A stretch of DNA of 64,000 bases from Macrocystis pyrifera. Taxonomy: Eukaryota > Sar > Phaeophyceae > Laminariales > Laminariaceae. The position numbers were made by a program, and so were the translations under genes. The notes below the pieces were generated by a model. The model ran no database searches. It saw only the letters and a program-made list of their open reading frames with translations, and was not told the origin of the DNA. Every line of letters starts with the position of its first letter. Position 1 is the stretch's first letter. The stretch is from NCBI GenBank assembly GCA_031763025.1, contig JASSKH010000003.1:11356734-11420733 (forward strand). Direction: 5' to 3'. Below, in pieces: positions 1 to 12,200 of the stretch.

Positions 1-2583
1 CCAGTTTTTTTGGGCCTCAGTTGTGACGAATAAGACCCCTCCGAAGTGACTGACCAGACTGGCAAGAAAACGTACTAGGACCAGAAACGGAGACATAACT
101 GCTCCAGCAAGCTCTCGGAGTACTCGGGGATCTGGAGGAGTGTATCGTATTGTAGGCCGTTCCAGAAAACGCGTATTTTGGCGCTAGATGTCAGTCCCTG
201 AGAGCAAACACGAAAAAGTTATCCTAAACATTTTGGCCTTTTACTGTAGCCTAAGATATATTACTGTCGCAAGCCAACCTATGAGCAGTGAGAATGCATA
301 ACCCTCTACGCGATAAGAATGAAAGCACGTACCGGGTGGGAGAAAGGACGACACCTGTGACGGTTTGTCTAGAAGGACGCTGGGGGTAAAAGTTCCTACG
401 GGTTGAGCTGGAAAGTAAAAGTGATGATAACAACAACGCCTCGCGTTCGTCGCACGTGAGTTCCGGCGGCCACAAGGGGGGCCACTCCCACCTGTTGCGT
501 TATCATCACTAACTACTGTTAGGCGTGGGAATGGATTCGTTTTAGACGTAAAAAATGTCCAGTCTATTCGAGAAATCGTTCAAAAAATCGGAAGAACATG
601 ATTTTGAAAATAGTCTGCTACTACCCTATTTACTTGGTTTTGGACTACACTCACGGTTGCATCAAATACCTGATTGCTCGACACAGGAAGCGAATTGGAT
701 GATAGCGTTCGACAAACACATCCCATCAATAGAGAAAGAGGCTGTGATTCGTTATGATTTGATCTGCAGATTTATTTTTTCCGTCTATTTTAGTGGATGT
801 ATGCGGGAAAACTCGATTTTTCAGGTTGTATTCGTATCTTTCTCTCTAGGGAAGAACTATTTGACAGCACTAAAAAGTCTATACGTGTTAGCCCCTCCGC
901 CAGGACTTTGCGCACACAGCTATGCAACCCGCGCTTGAATCCGACAAGTAGCCGACAAGAAATTTGCTCCAGGAATTGACCCTATTTTGATGAGTCAATT
1001 GATGATGGAAAATTCGACAAAAAATATCCCGACATGAAAAAAAAGAACGTCCAGTCTTCATGGTATCGGGCAAGCGGTGCCAAACGTGAACGCGGCCGCA
1101 CGCCGAGCGATTGCCATCATATCTGGTGCTATCGCCGCAGCGAAGACCATCTGTGATCGGGCTTTGATGCAGCGGGAAGCGAGTCACCCCTAATGTTCAG
1201 ATGCGAACGCGTCACTGTTGTCCCACGTAAGAAAACGATCGAGTAAAAATACTCTATCGTACCACTATGTCCAGAAATATGGGTATGGTTTATATTGGAT
1301 ATTGTGATATACCCTGGCACAGTGGCTGAGAGGCTGTGTCGTCGACGTTAGTCGAGGTGATGACACGTCTGAGAGTGTAGTCTGGAAGAAGAGAGTCCTT
1401 CCACAGTGTGAAGAAGATGTAGAGATATTGTAACACTGGCGCTTAGATGGCCAACACACACAGATAAAACCACAGAGTATGCAGGAGCCGAGACGATGGC
1501 TGCTTCCTAGAGATGACCAGGACAGCTACGATCCACACGAGAGAGACACGAGAGAGTGATCTACTCGGCTAGCAAGCAGAGTATTCTACGGAAGTAATTC
1601 CTCCGCATATACATACGTACGTTACATTCGAACAGACACATACATATGATGTCAACGATATTATACAAAAGCAGTGCTACTGAACATTGACTCATACTGG
1701 CTATGTGCTAACATTTCCATAACAGTTTAAGTATAAATATGAAAGTAAACGGTTCCTTTCATTTCCGGGCAGAGTGGTAGGTACGTACGAGTACATACAG
1801 CAGCACCATGTAGAACTTTAGGCGCGTGATAAATGCAGCCTTGGCCTCAGGGCTCGAGCCTAGCTGCACGCACAACAACAACTTGCCCGTGAGCTGGAGG
1901 TGGGCGACGCTCCACGGAGGTGCAGGCAGCGCCGTCGAAATCCCGGTCTCCGCGAAGTGCAGGGTAGCAACACGCAGCCGATTGTCGATGCTGTGTGTGG
2001 GTATGCTCTTCTTGCTGTTTACACGTGCCCAACAGCAGTAAACTAGGACCACGTAGCCTGCGACTTGATCTGTACGTACAAGATGTGTTTCACAGGGGGG
2101 GGGCAGCATTCTCGTGCTGCCGGCCGCCAAACCCAAGGGGCCACCAGAAACGTGCGATTCGTTCACGCTCGCGCGTCCGTGTCTACGCTGCTGCTCTACG
2201 CTCTGGGCTTGGTTGTGCGCTGTCCAGCAGCATGTTTCGTGCAAAAACCAACGCTGACTTTTTTCCAGCTCGTAGCCCAACGCCGCAACATCGACGCCCG
2301 CACTGCTTTTTATTTTATTTTTGAGAGGCAGCATCATCGAACGGATTTTTTGGTGGCAAATGTTTTTTTTCCCCATCACGGATTGGTTAATTTTCTAAAA
2401 ACAAAATCCCAGATCTCGACCATGCGACATATTTGTGATTTTTACGTGCTAAAACGACCCCGTTCTCACGCCTAAGTGTGCCCTCGCTGTCGCTCCCAAT
2501 CCTAATCCCCTGCTCTTCCAAACTCTGGTGTACGCTTACTGCAGACGCGTCGTTTCTATGAAGGGGCAAACAAGGCGGAGGAT
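1..2583. other. Upstream region without a supported gene
   Basis: I see no exon that I can support here. The longest plus-strand frame near the start (555-938, 127 residues) is AT-richer than the genes in this window, has no motif I recognise and has no good splice sites around it. A 206-residue minus-strand frame at 1759-2379 overlaps competing frames on the plus strand and also lacks recognisable features. A plausible 3' splice site (TACTGCAG at 2537-2544) precedes the gene that starts at 2584, so part of this region may be a 5' untranslated exon plus intron. Confidence 0.5.
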
Positions 2584-5500
2584 ATGCCCGACGAGAGCAG
2601 GTTTAAGAAGACGGCTCCGTCCGGAAGGGCCCTAGTAGCGGTGTTCCGCAAGTGCGGCGAGTACTGGCTGATCGACCACCTAGCCGGCAAACGAATAAAG
2701 GTCACGGCGATCGCTCGGGAGGCGGAGCCATCGGTGGCGCAAATAGAGCCTGGCCTACCCACGCCGAGCGGCAAGCAAGGCAGCACGAGCCTCCCGCGGG
2801 GCGCCGGCAGTGCGGAGGCCACACAGAGGCGTGGCGGGAACAACAGCGCCGAGGTCATGTCGCGCTCGAAAAAAAGAAATTCAGGGGGAACGATATGATG
2901 AGCGAGGTCGCCGCACTCGTGAAGGATATCGACGCCACATCCACAGGGGACCTCGACGTGGTGGTTTTGAATTCCTCAGAGGGTACAAGATCGGCTGGTG
3001 GTGTGTCCGAGTCAGCCTGTGACTACGAACTGTCCGCCAGCGACACGCGCGGCATGGTAGACCGAGGCAGTGGCGAGGTAACAACGAGTGCGTCCACAAC
3101 CACCGTTGAGGACGATCTGCCTGGACAAGCACTAGAACGAGCGCCCTCGCCGACGTGGCTACCGCCGATTCGGGTGATGCGGGAGGGCGATCTAAGCCTC
3201 GACAACTTCGCGTGGTTTTCCAGGTTCGACGCTGCGCACGTGGTGAGAGTGTCGCACAAGAAAGGCTTCGAACCAGCCACGTTGGAGACGGGACTCTCGC
3301 CGGGACTGGGGGCCCTAGTTATGTGCGAGCTCGACGCCAAGCAGCGGGTGATGAGGGAGGTTCTGTGCCGCTGGCTTCAAGATGGAACAGGGGACGCTTC
3401 GGGCGCCACGAAGGGGCAAGGGGGGGTTGGAGCCAGTGCCTCGTCGTGTGACGTGTCAGAGGGCAAAAACGTAGAAACAGATAGCCAGATGGAACTCTCC
3501 ACTCGCCTTGGTCCAGGCAGCTTGAAGAAATGCTACTTCGTTTTGGGTCGCTTTGGGGAATTTCAGCTGTCCTACCGGCACGACGGCAAGAGGGGGCTGA
3601 CTGTGGTGGTCAAACGCCCGGATATAGCTTCGCTGATGTCTACCTCAGCCTCCAACACTGGCGTCACGTGCGAGGTTGGTTTAAGGGCGGGTTCGGGTGA
3701 CAGCAGTAGCCAGGTCCAGCCCCCGGAGAGCCCGCGCACCCGTCGTCTTCGAGACCAGATGCCCGACACAGCCGAAGGCAAACTCAAGCTCGGAGATCGC
3801 TGGAGAGGATTGCAGCCCTGACCCCGCGGATTCACCTTCTGACGAAGATAGCGTTGCCATGTCTGGTTCGACGGCCGGTTCGGCGGAAGCCGCGCCGCAC
3901 GAGAGGTGCCCCATCGATGACCCCCGCGTGGCGTCAACCCAGGCTCACCAGGATGTGGAAGCTGAGGATAAGTCCATCGCCGTGGCGGCGGTAGGAGGTG
4001 GCGACAGCTGCTGTTGGCAGGATGCGATGCCGGACCGCGACCAGAACCAGGGTGATTTCGTCCAGCAGAGATCGCACGTCAAACGTATCAAGCGGCAGAA
4101 GGTTAAAAGCGAAAGAGCCGAAGCTGCCAAGAATGCCGCCGCTGCGGCCGCTTTGTTGGAAGCGGCAGCGGTCACTGCGGAGGCAGCAGCCGCTGAAGTT
4201 GTCGTGGGAAAGAAGACGCATTTGGATGAGGCCGCCGTGGCCGCTATTCCCTCCGCACCTACGGGGCCCTCGGCGAAAGAGACAGGTGTGCCGACGGCGA
4301 CGGGATCTCCAGCAGACAATCCTACCCCGGAAGAACCGCAACCCGCTAATACTTCCATCTGGGAGGCAAACCTTAGTGGGATAAGTTCGCAACGTGCGAC
4401 GGCAGTGGACAAGGTGGCCTCCTCAGCCAATAGCTGTCTCGACCAGAAACCGCCGAATTCGCCGGTGGTCTCAAACAAAACAGGGTTGGAGGCTTCCGCA
4501 TCGCTCGGAGCTGTCGTCGTGGAGAAGGACGCACTTTCGTCTCGCTCTGAAGAATCTGGCCGTGTTGAACCAGCTGCCGCGAAGCCCATTTCCCTCGGAC
4601 GGCGCAAGGCTCGAAAACTATTCGACGGCGAAAGTCTCGACTCTCCCCGTAGAAGCGCACCAGTGGAACCGGTGGTATTGGCGCCGACTGGGGTGAAAAA
4701 AACCCCAACGCAAGAGAGAAGTCGGTGAGTACAAGAGCGGGGGAGCGCACACCGCTGCAAGCGCGCGAAACTCGGCCGGGTCCAAGTCAACCGAACCTGC
4801 GCAAGAAATTCCGGTCACCGAAGAGACAGCTGACGTTGAGACGGGCTGGGGTGTTGCTGTTTCGGGTGCTTCGTGGAGCGACGGGGTCGGCTCCACGCAA
4901 TCAGAAGTACGCGCAGGCGTGTTGTCCGAAGGCTGCAACGCCTCTCGCGCCGCACGCGCTGCTCCACGCCCTTATGTGCACCAGTTGCCGGCAGCGCCTC
5001 CGAGGTTGCCACACCGACGGTGGGATAGCCCCCGAGGGGCAGCTTTCTCCCAGGTTCACGCGCTACCGCAAAGCGCTCATGGTCGGGTGTGGAACGCGCC
5101 AATTTCGGGGGAGTCAGCAACGCCCGTGACCTCCAACTGGAGGGGCGCATCTGCCGCTGCGCCGCCGGCAAGTACGGGCGATCACAGCTCCTCACCAAGT
5201 CGTATTGGAGCGGATGGGCGGAGCGTGACCCCAAAGGGAGGAACGGGCAAGACTCTGGACGGCCACGGATCTGTTGCTCCTGCGGCGTTGCCAGCAGAGG
5301 TGCCGGGGTTAGCAGGGCCTCCTCAGACAATAGGGATCCCCACGATTGCGACTCGAAAGAGAATGGGCGAGTGGCGAATCAGCCTGCAACTTATTATCAC
5401 CAACAGAACGTTTATGCGGGGCGCGCAACTGCCTCGTCCGAAGCACCTGGCGTGGGAGGTGTTCGCGGTCTACCAGGTGCTTACTTGATGGCGAGAAATA

Positions 5501-6919
5501 GGGCAGCCGACGCTTCACACGAAGAGGGGGGTGGGTATAGTAGAAGAAGCAGGCCAGGCGCAGAATCGGCGCGAACTTCGTCTAGGATGAGTGCAAACAG
5601 CCGCTCAAGCCCATTTTCGTGCAGTCCATCAGAACCGACGCCATCAGCGGGGTCTAACATCCCGGCCATCGGTAAGCAGAAAAGCAAGAAGAAGGCCAGA
5701 GCCGAGCGCAAGGCGGCGAATGCTGCTGCTGGGGCGGTGGTGGGGGAGGCAGCATTCTCCGGCGAGCCCAAAACATCAGCAACGCTAGAGGCTTCCGCAG
5801 GACATCCTCACCCGGCGTTCACGAAAACAACGGCCCGTTCTGTCAAGGCGCGCAAGAGTGACTCTCAGACTGGCTCAAGCTCGCGCTCGGGCATCTCTTT
5901 CGGGGATTTTGTACTTCCAGCAAAGACTGCAGCCGGTCGAGCCGCAGGTGCGTTCGGCCTCTCGGCGCCGGGAAGGCGTGATGTAGCCGGCGACCGCGCG
6001 CCCGCCTCGACGCCGGGGCCCTCTGGGCGGGCAGGAGCTGGACACGGTAGAAGTGGTGAAGGGAGTGGTGTGGAGGGAAAGAAAGTCGCGGCCACCGGGG
6101 GCGATGCCAAATTTGGCCAAGCGTCTCAAGGACGACCGGGGTCGGCAAAGAACGAGACGGCCGGTGGATGGGGGGCGTCCCAAGCCACGCCTGTGCTTAA
6201 GCCCGCGACTGCAGGCGCGTCTACTCCGCCGTCGATTCTCGGCGATTGCCCCGCCCGTCCTCCGCCTTACGAACAGCCGGCAGAGAGAGGAGGAAGGCAG
6301 CGCGTCGGAGGGAGGCACAGTCGGGAACTCTGAAACGCCGAAACCCGTGACCGAACGCGCATCTGCTCCGCCGTCGGGCCTCGGTGATCGCCCCGCCCGT
6401 GCTCCGTCTTACAAAAAGCCAGCAGAAAAGGAAGAAGGCAGCGCGTCGGGCCGAGGCACGGTCGGAACCCCTGAAACGGCTGAAGGCACTGCGCGTTCCA
6501 CCGGAGCAGTGGCATCTCCGACCGCCGCCCTGTCGCCGAAGAAGACAAGCGACCCGCCCATAGAGAAGAGCGAGCAGCCGAGGTGGGGTAACTGTTCTAC
6601 AAAGGTTTCGTTTGAAGAGCGGACGCGGCGGAGCCAGGCGCACAGGGGTGCCCGTTTGCCGCGAGGTCACCGGCGGGAAACGCGGGGTCGGCCGCGGCCG
6701 GCGGCGTTCCCGGAGGATAGTCGACTGCCTGAAGGCGGACACTCGATTCCGGAGAGTCCGGAAGACCGCCTACCGCCGCCATCCGCGTACGAGATAGAGG
6801 AGTCTGCCCGCATGATGAAGGTGTACGACGACATGATGGAGCGACTGAACACTACCGGCTTTGACGAGGAGCTCCCCAACGGGTTCAAGCCCAAGATTTA
6901 CGACTTGACGGACGGCTGA
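2584..6919 (+). CDS. Large low-complexity protein gene with interrupted reading frame (unknown function)
   Basis: Coding character runs almost without a break for 4.3 kb, but in shifting frames: frame 1 to about 2870, frame 3 to about 3700-3780, frame 1 to about 4695, frame 2 to about 5320, frame 1 to about 6290, frame 2 to the TGA ending at 6919. The joined product would be about 1,440 residues, rich in Ala, Ser, Pro, Gly, Lys and Arg. Semi-ordered patches lie near the start (YWLIDHLAGKRIKV, about residues 27-40), around 3200-3280 (FAWFSRFDAAHVVRV), around 3510-3600 and at the C-terminus (MMKVYDDMMERLN). The FSRFD patch weakly recalls the N-terminal domain of M14 cytosolic carboxypeptidases, but no catalytic motif follows, so I assign no function. 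Two frame changes sit at A7 runs (2870 and 4694) and one inside a tandem repeat, so either sequence error or decay could explain them. ATG 2584 is the first in frame; an acceptor at 2544 means an upstream exon is possible. Confidence 0.55.
6199..6483 (+). repeat. Two-copy ~142-bp in-gene tandem repeat
   Basis: Copy 1 (6199-6340) and copy 2 (6341-6483) encode related Pro/Ala/Ser-rich segments containing PPS-LGD-PAR-P-Y and PAE followed by GSAS. Copy 1 has one base more than copy 2 in the purine run at about 6282-6296 (28 against 27 bases for the same stretch), exactly where the reading frame changes from 1 to 2. Confidence 0.8.
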
Positions 6920-9299
6920 TTGATGTGGCTACCGGTACGTAACGCATTGCGACGTGGCTTTGCTGTTTTTGAGCTGGAGTCTGGACGTACATAGCATTTT
7001 CTGTTTGTTTTTGCGCGCAGATTTTGCCCCTCTTTTCTCGTCTTGACGTGTGTGTCTGTGCAATGCCACTGAAGGAGGCGAGGCGAATAGGGCGCGTAGG
7101 GCGGACGGCTCCTGTTTCATCACACCCTGGTAAGTGGTAGAGGTATTCGTCGACCGAATAGGCTGCGGCTCGCGCGTTTAGCATGGCCGGGGGCGTCGTT
7201 CCATTTCAACCGTACCCACTCAAAGTGCGCGCGTGGATCGGATTCCGCAGACCCCCCGACATTTTTAGTCGGGTTTTTTGAAAGGCATCTTGAGGAGCGA
7301 GCGATTCGAGATCGGTGTCGTCGGGTCAAGGTCAGAGATAAGCTACGCGCGCGAAGGACAGAAGTAAGCCGCGTGTTGTCGTCGTCACGTTAGCATATTG
7401 CGCATTGCGCGGAGGAGTACCCACCCAAACAATATGTGTGCCATGTGCTACTACGTGTATTGTTGAGTCGTCGCGCACCCGGCGTCTTGCATCGCTGGCC
7501 ATGTACGTTCAACCCTGGTATAGGGAATATATTCTACTGTGTCATAGTCGTGTTTTCCTTCGATCTGTGCCTGTTCCGGCCTTCGTGGACAGCGCGCTTT
7601 CAGTAGCGGAAATGCCGGAGCAACTCATTTCTTTTTCTGAGTTTAGTGGTGCGAGTGATGTGGACAGAGACACAAAATGAAAAAAAATGTCTGGGTCGGC
7701 GCGTATCATAGCCCTGCCCTGCAGTGGGGAAGATATTCCGTGGTTTACTTTCACGTGCTTGTGTGCGATGGGCTTGAAAAATTGCGTTTGTGTACCTGGT
7801 ATATTTTATACTTTTGTGTCTTTTGATGCGCGTTTTCGTTCAGGCTCATATAGAACGCGGAACGCCCTTCGATCCTTTCGGTGCATCCTTTGCGTTGTTG
7901 GCGGAAAATCGTGGGGGGCGCGTTGGTTGGTGCGGCGTAGCACGCGGGTGTTGTGCAGTTTTGTGTGTGTTTGTGTTTGTTCGTTTTGGTGGAAGACAGT
8001 CTGAGGCTTTACCTCTATCATATTAATAGTACTCGTAGTGCATTCGTTGTTTGTTTTGGTGTATTTTGTGTGTTTGGCGGAAGACCACTACAGCTGTAAC
8101 TCTAGCTCTATGTTCATTTTTACTAATCGTAGCTAGATATACGTATATACGTACCCGGTGTAGCTGTAACGGGGGGTATGGTACGCTAGCAGTGTGGTTG
8201 AAAAGAAATCTGCAGGGTGTGAACCGCACCACAGAATACACAACCAGTCTGCATATCTCTTGTTGTTGCGCGCGTGATGTATTGTTACGATAATTTTATT
8301 TCCTTGGTTGCCACGGCAGCGAACTGTGCTCTCCGTATGATACGCTTGGAATTGAACGTAGCGTCGGTTTTTCGTGCTTGCTGCCGAGCCGCGATTTTGA
8401 TTTTGTGGGGAAATTTTGGTTGACACGCGGGCGGGGCGCGGGTGGTGTGGTGTGGGGCGAGAAGCGAAGGGAGCGCCTTTTACCTTCGCAGTCGCTGGTA
8501 CTATAGGCGCGAGTAGTGCGATTCATGTTTGTACGGGTTGGCCAGAATAGTGCCCTCAAGGTCGGTCAGTCAGTGTTCACTGTTCGTTGTGAAGGACTTG
8601 GGGTACTGTCTATCTGTGCACTTTTTTTGGTGTTGAACTGAAACAGGGTCTCTGAAAACTGGGCAGGACGTAGGTGAGAAGTAGGGTGAAATGGAGACAA
8701 TGGGGAGAAGGTAGACATTTCCAACGCTACTTGCAATAGGGGGTTAAGTTGTGTAAACTGTCAACAATTTTTTTGGAGTGTGTGTACGTGTGTGTACTGC
8801 GCGTCTCGTGGAGTTATCTCATTGGGGAAGCGCTGCAGTTTAGAAAATAGGAGAATCAGGGGGCATAAAAGTGTGCCATTTTGTTTGGCTGCATCAGTGT
8901 GAAATATTTTCGTATGGGGGTGATGTTGCTGGTGTTCGGATGTTTCGTTGATGGTGGTGTGCGGCTTGGGTCGCGAGGGATAGAAAAAAACAAAAATGAA
9001 TATGATGGTACGAACGGTGGGTCCAATTTGTATCGTGAACAAAGACGCGCTTTATTACACGGTCGACGTTCGCCTCTGTTCCCCGGCAGTGCAGCCTCAA
9101 CCACACCCATCCAGTGTATTCAACGCCGCTACGCACTAGCCCCATTCTCGTGTGTTTGGCCCGGCTGAGTCCGACGGTCGATGGTGCATTGCGTGTCAGC
9201 ACATGCCGTCGTCACATAGAATCACCACATAAGTCAACAAGCCCCCATTCCCAAACCCGCGAAGCCATCCTCCGGCGGGTGTTAATCGTCTGCGACGCG
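6920..9299 (+). other. G/T-rich downstream flank, probable long 3' UTR
   Basis: There is no supported gene in this stretch. The plus strand is strongly enriched in G and T between about 7,000 and 8,800 (runs of GTGTGTTTGTG type), which is what long 3' untranslated regions of this kind of genome look like, so the first part is probably the transcript tail of the gene ending at 6919. The part close to 9,300 should be the 3' UTR of the minus-strand gene that ends there. Short frames such as 7405-7680 have no recognisable content. Confidence 0.4.
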
Positions 9300-12200
9300 C
9301 TACCTGTGTGCGCCAAGCCTGTCCGCCAACTTCCCGTAAATGTCACGAACGGCGTCGTACTGACTGTCCAGGACGGCGTCCTCGTGATCCAGGAACTCCT
9401 TCCACACCTGCATGAACCTTACGCTAGCCTCGTTCCTCCAGTTACCGACCGCTTTGCTGGGTCCTAGACTCGATTCCCGGTTGTGGCCCCTGCGACCTCC
9501 TCCCCCCCGTTGCTCTACGTGTTTTCGTGTATTCTCGGCGACCGTATGCTCGTTCTTCCGTTGCTGCTGCTTCTCCTCGTGCGGCAAGGCAGTCGTCGTT
9601 GAAAAATTTGCGCTGTCGATGAAGCAGAGGTAGAACGCCCTCAATTTTCCACGGGAGAAGAGAGGCAGCGCCCAGCGGGTCGTATGGAGTAAATAGGACG
9701 TCTTTTTTGTCGTTGTCGAGACCACCCTGCTGCGGGGCATACCTGGCCAGGTTGAGGTAGGCCAGACCCGCATTTTTTAACGTTGAAGCCTGCGGAGGCC
9801 TGAGACCGGAAGCGTGACAAGAGAAAGTGAAGTACGGCGGGGGAGGGAGGGAGTTCTTGTTCCATTTTCCGTTGGGCGCGCGAGTTTCTGTCTACGGAGT
9901 TATTACATCGAATTGTTCCGACTCGAAACGCCTTAGTACAACCGCACGAAATGAAAACAAAACTAGATACGCCCCAACAATCTGACTGTCTACCTATCCG
10001 ACGAAAATAATCGACGGAGAATACTACTCGCAACCTCGCAGCGTCGGCGATCTTTGTATGCCAACGAACGTTAATCTGGCTGTCTCTAGCCGTCGAGATG
10101 TTTGCACCATGCAGGGAGGGGATCCCGCCACCACACGAGAAAACTGTTTTATTTGTACCAAAGACGAGGAAGTATTACCCGGAAATCGAGCTGCCCGTCG
10201 AAGCGGAACAAATCGATGGTCGCTTCCTGTTGCAAAATGAGTGGGTGCAAGGTCGATGTGGGCTTGCAAACGAACTGCTTCGCCCGCGTGGTTGCTCTTG
10301 GAGATATTCAACTCGAACGATCAGCGGAACACACCGATTCATAGGGGAACCAAACACGGACCGAGCCGAGCCGAGCCGAGCACTGTCGTATAGATATTTC
10401 TAAACCAAGAAAAACTATATTCTACTATACTTCTGTTACCGTCATTCATAAAACCCTGATGCAGTCCAGCTCTGGTACGAGCATATGATGGAAAACGACG
10501 TTGTAACTACCTCACAACTAGACAGGATCGTAGACAAAGTTGCGGGCAAATCCCGATACGACTATGGCCATGCATGATATCGAGTACACCCCCCCCCTCC
10601 CCACCTTTTCTCGTATCCTCGAAACACCGCCTCCAGATATAGCGCAGCCTCAACCATCAGCTCCACTTCCGCCGTACCCCGCTCATTCTCTGGCACCGCC
10701 AGCGCGCGCTCCAGGCCGTAGGCTGCCGTGTCCGCCGCCGCGTTGTAGATGATTATCCTTAGCGTGCTTTCCCACCACTCGGGGCCGTACTTGTGGCGCG
10801 GAGGTAGGGAGAGGGTTCCATCATCAGTACCCTTGCATCGCTGCCTTGGGTTAGAGCTATCCAATACACACCGCTGCTCTCGGCGCCAGTTGCGAGACCG
10901 TCTTGATTTGCCCCGTCGGTGGCGAATTCCCCCGCCACAGCTACCCAGGCGCTGGACGAGAAACAAGTCCATCGCTCCATCGGTAGCGGCGCGTTGCGAC
11001 GAACCGCCCGCCTAGTCAGGCCTACGGGCACGAAGTCATAGGCCGCGTCTATGGCGGGCTCAGGAAAGTTCGGCGTCCCAACCATGAATATGTTGCCTGC
11101 GGTGCGTTCGAAGTTGGCGTCGAGGAACTCGAGCAAGGTGAAACCGCCGAGGTCGCTGTTGCCACCCATGCTCGCGGCAGCGGCGTACCTCTCGCCCGGA
11201 AAATGGATCTGGTGTTGGCGATGATATACGCGAATAATGACGTGACGGGCAGTATTGCTCAAACACTCAACACCCTAGACGATTAGGAACTTCAGGGTCC
11301 ATCTTAACGAGGAGCGTTTTTCAGCACTTTCGGTATTTTTCGGTATTTTCAAAATAATATAATATCTTGAAAGACAGCACAAAAGGCAGGCAATGGGGTT
11401 ACGACTACACGCATCACACACCGTGAGATCTCAATGAACGTCGTCCTACCCGATAGAAAGACACGGGTACTTTGGTAATCGCCATGCCCGTACACGTACT
11501 GTAGTACGACCATATACACTAGTGCCTGAAGAACAATCGGAAGGGTCAGGGCTTCGGCGTGCGACCTGGAAGCCCCATGAAGCATTTAGTCAGAGTTGCA
11601 CCTTGTCAATACCACACAGCTGTAAGATCAAACCGAACCCAACCGTACCGGGATACATTTCCGATGGAAAGAAAATGCGCAACAACGGTGGTGAGGAGGG
11701 GGGGGGGGGGATGCTGCTGCTCACCTCTGGGTACAAATCTCTTTTGACGCTCCACCATAGAAAAGTCATCATGGCCATGTTTAGGAGTCTTACGTCTGTC
11801 CTGAACCCCTCGCAAACTTGCATGTACCTGGTGGACGTCCACTGGTGCAGATTGGGTCGGGTGGACGTACATGAGCAACGAAATACTCGAATGTCCCACG
11901 ACCGATCGACGCCCCTCCCTCCGCCGTCCCCGCGCAACATTGCACGGTAGTCGCGTACGTTTATAGTACGATACGAACTACTGATTTTTCGTGTGTACGG
12001 GAGCGGCAAGCATACAATCATCCTGCAATAGTCTACATCATGAAAATGAGTTATAGGTGCTAGGGGCTTTTCAAACGTATAGCCTATATCCCTGCGCGCG
12101 TGATGTCTTATGATGTATCACGCTGCCAGAATTCGTTTGCCCACCAACAATTCTTGCTCCAGCTTTGACCAACGGGGTACGTTCGAAGGAATTGCGGTTT

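Noticed and set aside
1318-1375. tRNA-like start (GTGGCTGAGAGGCTGTG)
   Set aside because: It has a weak box A but no box B and no acceptor stem, so no tRNA or SINE is called.
4726-4735. GTGAGT at 4726 as a real intron donor
   Set aside because: The coding signal continues directly in frame 2 across this point, so a one-base frame change at the A7 run explains the stop better than an intron.
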